From NCBI GenBank assembly GCA_018238545.1, contig JABCTC010000004.1:48416-112415 (forward strand): DNA of 64,000 nt. Direction: 5' to 3'. Numbering within the stretch: the stretch's first letter is position 1; every line of letters starts with the position of its first letter. The notes under the pieces are model-generated. The model was not told where the DNA came from. It did no database searches and worked only from the letters and a program-made list of their open reading frames with translations. A program made the position numbers and the translations under genes. This document shows positions 59,832 to 64,000 of this stretch, one piece after another. The DNA is from Candidatus Heimdallarchaeota archaeon. GTDB lineage: Archaea; Asgardarchaeota; Heimdallarchaeia; Heimdallarchaeales; Heimdallarchaeaceae.

Positions 59832-59959
59832 GATATTGTCAAAAGTAATATACCTATTTTTAAGGTCTTCCTCATTCTATGTTGGTAAAATTTTTCACTA
59901 GTTAATTTCCTTTTAATAAGAATAAAACAAAGTTTATGTTTTCTTTGCTCCTTTACAGG

Positions 59960-60172
59960 TTATTTTTTTCTTATCAGAATAGAGGAAATAATCAGTGTTG
60001 CGGATATTATTGCAATAGTTATTGAATGTAAAGGAATATTGAATATCATTATAAGAGATATTATGAAACCTAAAATACCAAATATTAGAAGCATAGTGCT
60101 ACCATAATCAGCATTTTCTTCACTAAGATTCTTTACTTTTTTTTGACTTTCAGACATAGATATATTTTGCAT
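59960..60172 (-). CDS. Small two-TM membrane protein
   Basis: 70 aa ORF with two hydrophobic segments and basic end (ILIRKK). Confidence 0.4.
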   Translation of the reverse strand: MQNISMSESQKKVKNLSEENADYGSTMLLIFGILGFIISLIMIFNIPLHSITIAIISATLIISSILIRKK

Positions 60173-60265
60173 TTTGCATATTTAATCTTTCTTGTTGATA
60201 ATGCAATGCAATCAGTTTCAAATTATTAATAATACATTCAAAATTACGTGAAATATTGTATATGG

Positions 60266-63200
60266 CTATGTCCTTCTTCTCTTTATTTGCTCGATATTTG
60301 CATTTATTAACCTTCTAGTATTTGGTGAAATAGCTGTTATATCACTGTCAAAAACCAAAAAAGGCATGTGATTTTCCAAATATATTGGTTTGAGAATTGC
60401 TTGAGATATTTTATAAGGTAAACAGTTTAAGGGACCAGTTAAGACTAAGGAATCAAAAATAGAATTCTCTAATGTTTCCAATCCTTTACCAATAGTAGGA
60501 ATTGCTTCACAAAAAATAGATGGACTTATCCAAGGTTCTGCTTGCTTATATATTTCACGTAAATCGTTAGGTCCTGCATAAAGAAGACCTGTTTTACTGA
60601 ATTTCCTTCTGTGTATTCTCTCTAGTATATGTAAAAGAAATGGACCAAATTTACTGATAATAAATAATCGGGAATTGTGTTTCCAAATAGTTGCAAAAGC
60701 CTTGACATAGGTTGTAAATTTGAATTGATCAGCATTCATTCTTCGTGAAGTAGTATCTGCGAGATGATAATTACCATAAAGGAGAAGTTCAAACAGATCA
60801 GTTGATTTTACTATAATACCATGTTTAGAATATATTTCTTTAAGTTCTTTAAGAAAGAAAGGACTAAAACGGACAAAAAAGTCACCACTTACAAGAACTT
60901 TTGGATGATCCTTTGGAGAATCCTTTCTAGGTATTGTTTCAATATTTCTAATTAAGCGTCTGTAATTTTTGTTGAAATCTCTTAGAATTGTAGTTTCATC
61001 TAGGAATTGATTCCAATATTTCAATAATAGTTCTTGACCACCATTTTCACCTACAACTTCTAGTGCACTATCAACTTCAGCTACAAGATCTCCTAGAAGT
61101 GTAACCTTTGGTCCGAATCGGGCGATCTGCATGAAAGGAGTTCCCATAAAACCTGTTAGTTGATCAAATCTAAAGATAAAAACGTTCTCCAATTTGTTTT
61201 GTTCAATGAATTGTTCAAGATAGTGGAAATAACTATAAACTGCACAAGGAGCTCCGCCTCTAATCATATAAAAACCGATTAATTCACCGGGTTTTCTTTT
61301 TTCAACTGTTTCTAACATGTGTCCTATAACTATAGGTAGTGGGACACATTCTTTTCCTGTAGTATGTCTCAACCCTCTAATCGCATAATCTAGTTTTAGT
61401 GGCTCAGGATCCGCAGCATGAAAACCATAGAGATTCATTAATTTAGCAATTGCAGTAACATGAAAGTCAGAAAAACTTGGGAAGTATAGTTTTATTCTTG
61501 GATCCTTAATATCAACTCTTTTGTTATCTGAAGTTATTACAATAATTTTACCATCTCTCTTTTTTACCTTAGCTACTTGGAACGGTTTTTCTTCTTCTCT
61601 TTTTTTACTTTTTTGAGAATTTGTTATTATCTCAAGAAATGCTTCAAGTCTAGTTTGTGTTCCTGCATCAGCAGTATGAGAATCAAGTTCTAAAATAAGA
61701 AATGGTTTTGAGCGCATCTCAGTACGAACAAAATTTTGCACAAATGCATCGATTGTACAACTATAACTGTTAATATACAGGAGAAATAAGTTATCATTTT
61801 CTTTAGCTAGATCGATAGCTATTTTCACATAATTTGAAAAATACCATGGGATATCATTTACCTTTTCTTTCTCGAGAAAATCAAAAGGAATGACAGTTAC
61901 ACCCATACTAGCTAATTTTTTGGGGATTAATTGGGAAGTCTCTGGTGGAAAAGCATTATAGCTTCTTCCAAGTAACAAAATACCAGTTTCATTATTTTCC
62001 TTTAATCTTTTTATCGTTTCTCTTCCCCAGTCTAGAAATTGTTTTTCTACTGCTGTTTGTTTTTCAACTGCTTTTTTATAAGCAACAATAGCTATTTTCT
62101 TAGGAATTTTTAATTCCTTTGTAGCCATTTTAACTAAAGCTTCATCCTTTTCATAACCTTCTCCAAAGTTAAGCAGAGGACTAAGAAAGTTAGTTTCTCT
62201 GAATGCAGTAGCTATGAAATATGGACTTGACTGGGTAATTGGACAGAATGTGGCATCAAACCACTCTTCTCCCTTCTCCAATGAGTAAACCTGTGGTAAA
62301 AATATACGTGGTATATCTCTCTTTACAAGATCGTTTACTGCACCATGGAGGACTTGTATTGGGTAACAGAATGGAGCATTTGTAAGAACTTCTTTATCGT
62401 CATCAATATCAGATAAAACTACTTCAAAACCCATTTCTTCAAAAAATGTGGAGAAAAGAGGGTAAAGTGTGTGAGTAAGCAAAGCTCTAGTTATGCCTAT
62501 TTTCCCTTTGGAAGTTTTAATTATTTCTTTCTTTTTAAGATTGTTTTCAAAAATTAAATCATTTCGAAGATCAACGAGATTTTCTTTTTCCTCAGTTTTG
62601 TCTGAACCTCTCCACTGATGTTCATATTTAGAACAACTTCCACCAAAAGGAAACTTACGACCCCCTACTTCATATCTCTCAATTTGGCAGTAATTTTTGC
62701 ATGCTTTACAAGTAAAACTACTCAATTGCTTTAGCTCTTCACTGATTAAGGACTGAAGATCTGTTTTCTCAGACATTCCTTCGATTTCATGGTCAATGTA
62801 TTTTTTATTTGCAATTAATGCAATACCGAAAGCACCTATAAGCTCAGGATTTGGTGGGATAATAATTTCCTTACCTGTAGATTGAGCAAAAGCATAACCT
62901 ACAGCATTATTTTTAGCAACACCACCTTGGAAAAATATTTTCTTTCCAACTGCTCTAGTTCCTTTTACTTTGTTCAAATAATTTATAGCTATAGAAAATA
63001 CCAAACCTCCGATGATATTATCCCGATCATAATTTTCTTGCATAGCTGTTCGAACATCAGTATTAATGAAAGCTGCACAATCAGCTTGGAATCTCACAGG
63101 ATTACTTGCTTTCATAGCTATATCAGAGATATCATAGACTGTAACTCCTAGGTCTCCTTTAGCACTTTCTTCCAAAAAAGATCCTGTCCCTGCTGAACAA

Positions 63201-64000
63201 CTTGCATTCATAGCATAATCTACGGGGACACCATTTTGGAGAAACATGTATTTTGAATCTTGACCTCCAATTTCAAAGATGGTATCGACATCTTCGTCAT
63301 AGTAAACAGCACCTTCTGAATGTGCAGATATTTCATTATAGACAGCTGATGTACCAAGATAGGCACCGACAAGTTGTCTTCCAGAACCTGTAACACCAAG
63401 TAATTTTATCTTTTGATTACCAACCTGTGAAATAACTTCCTGGATACATTTTCTTGTAGCTTCTACTGGATTACCACTTGTCCTACCATAATGTGAGGCG
63501 ACAATAGCCATATCCTCTGGATCTAATAGTATAGCTTTTGTGGTAGTTGAACCTACATCAACACCTAAAATGAAGGAAGTATTTGGGTTAAAATCCTTTT
63601 TGTGTTCAACTGAAGGAATTATTGTCACCTGTTCGCTGAATTGCTCCAAAGATGGTAAAGTGGAAAAACTCTTGCTTATTTTTAATTTCAGTTCTTTTTG
63701 TTTAGGGGAATCTTTCTCTAAAAGCGCAGACCCATAAGCTTCAAAAACTGAGCTAACATCTTTAACAACGACTTCTACATCTTCTAAATCTTCTCTTAGA
63801 ATACTCACAAAAGCATCATTAAGTGCAACTCCACCTATGAGTAATACACGTTTTACATCAACTCTGGATTGAAATATCAATCCTTTGATCTTATTAGCCA
63901 TACTTGCTAGAACAGATGTAAGAACATCTTCAACTGAAGCCTCACCTCGATTCAGCTTATGAGTAATGTCCGATTTACAATGAACAGAACATCGAGAAGC
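60266..64000 (-). CDS. Large 2-hydroxyacyl-CoA dehydratase activase-like fusion protein (BadF/BcrA-type ATPase, DUF2229 and HgdB-like segments), N-terminus beyond window
   Basis: SFILGVDVGSTTTKAILLDPED, IFEIGGQDSKYMFLQNGVPVDYAMNASCSAGTGSFLEESA, IFFQGGVAKN; KIGITRALLTHTLYPLFSTFFEEMGFEVVLSD. The frame stays open upstream of the listed Met at 63901 (ASRCSVHCKSDITHKLNRGEASVEDVLTSVLASMANKI), so the gene runs off the window. Confidence 0.87.
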   Translation of the reverse strand, partial: ASRCSVHCKSDITHKLNRGEASVEDVLTSVLASMANKIKGLIFQSRVDVKRVLLIGGVALNDAFVSILREDLEDVEVVVKDVSSVFEAYGSALLEKDSPKQKELKLKISKSFSTLPSLEQFSEQVTIIPSVEHKKDFNPNTSFILGVDVGSTTTKAILLDPEDMAIVASHYGRTSGNPVEATRKCIQEVISQVGNQKIKLLGVTGSGRQLVGAYLGTSAVYNEISAHSEGAVYYDEDVDTIFEIGGQDSKYMFLQNGVPVDYAMNASCSAGTGSFLEESAKGDLGVTVYDISDIAMKASNPVRFQADCAAFINTDVRTAMQENYDRDNIIGGLVFSIAINYLNKVKGTRAVGKKIFFQGGVAKNNAVGYAFAQSTGKEIIIPPNPELIGAFGIALIANKKYIDHEIEGMSEKTDLQSLISEELKQLSSFTCKACKNYCQIERYEVGGRKFPFGGSCSKYEHQWRGSDKTEEKENLVDLRNDLIFENNLKKKEIIKTSKGKIGITRALLTHTLYPLFSTFFEEMGFEVVLSDIDDDKEVLTNAPFCYPIQVLHGAVNDLVKRDIPRIFLPQVYSLEKGEEWFDATFCPITQSSPYFIATAFRETNFLSPLLNFGEGYEKDEALVKMATKELKIPKKIAIVAYKKAVEKQTAVEKQFLDWGRETIKRLKENNETGILLLGRSYNAFPPETSQLIPKKLASMGVTVIPFDFLEKEKVNDIPWYFSNYVKIAIDLAKENDNLFLLYINSYSCTIDAFVQNFVRTEMRSKPFLILELDSHTADAGTQTRLEAFLEIITNSQKSKKREEEKPFQVAKVKKRDGKIIVITSDNKRVDIKDPRIKLYFPSFSDFHVTAIAKLMNLYGFHAADPEPLKLDYAIRGLRHTTGKECVPLPIVIGHMLETVEKRKPGELIGFYMIRGGAPCAVYSYFHYLEQFIEQNKLENVFIFRFDQLTGFMGTPFMQIARFGPKVTLLGDLVAEVDSALEVVGENGGQELLLKYWNQFLDETTILRDFNKNYRRLIRNIETIPRKDSPKDHPKVLVSGDFFVRFSPFFLKELKEIYSKHGIIVKSTDLFELLLYGNYHLADTTSRRMNADQFKFTTYVKAFATIWKHNSRLFIISKFGPFLLHILERIHRRKFSKTGLLYAGPNDLREIYKQAEPWISPSIFCEAIPTIGKGLETLENSIFDSLVLTGPLNCLPYKISQAILKPIYLENHMPFLVFDSDITAISPNTRRLINANIEQIKRRRT

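Noticed and set aside
1-64000. CRISPR arrays, tRNA/rRNA genes, insertion sequences or prophage
   Set aside because: No regularly spaced repeats, tRNA-like T-arm/acceptor patterns, transposase/integrase motifs or phage structural genes were seen by eye; a tRNAscan/Infernal run would be decisive.

Overview
AT-rich, gene-dense archaeal window, probably a chromosomal segment or MAG contig. Archaeal markers are G1P dehydrogenase (egsA), a NurA-HerA-Mre11-Rad50 cluster, F420-dependent Mtd, a tungsten-type aldehyde:ferredoxin oxidoreductase with MoaD/ThiS-like proteins, and an archaeal-type AsnRS. Many signal-peptide/TM surface proteins, kynureninase and a double-length UvrA make an Asgard (Heimdallarchaeia-like) origin plausible, but that is inference. 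I saw no tRNA, rRNA, CRISPR array or transposase. Most notable observations: (1) two family-5 solute-binding proteins (5236-7212 and 35019-37007) whose halves appear circularly permuted and which end in a TM anchor, with no Opp/Dpp permease nearby; the first is followed by a membrane-anchored winged-helix regulator split by an apparent frameshift; (2) a 1918-aa tandem-fused UvrA with four ABC ATPase modules; (3) an uncharacterised coiled-coil gene appended to the nurA-herA-mre11-rad50 run; (4) a SagB-like oxidoreductase overlapping a CPBP/CaaX-type protease gene; (5) three clustered divergent NTP-transferase paralogs; (6) an AOR locus with two MoaD-like proteins, one with an internal GG and a C-terminal extension. 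The genes at both window edges are truncated. Two loci carry apparent frameshifts, which may be sequencing errors or real decay. All product calls come from reading motifs; no database search was run.
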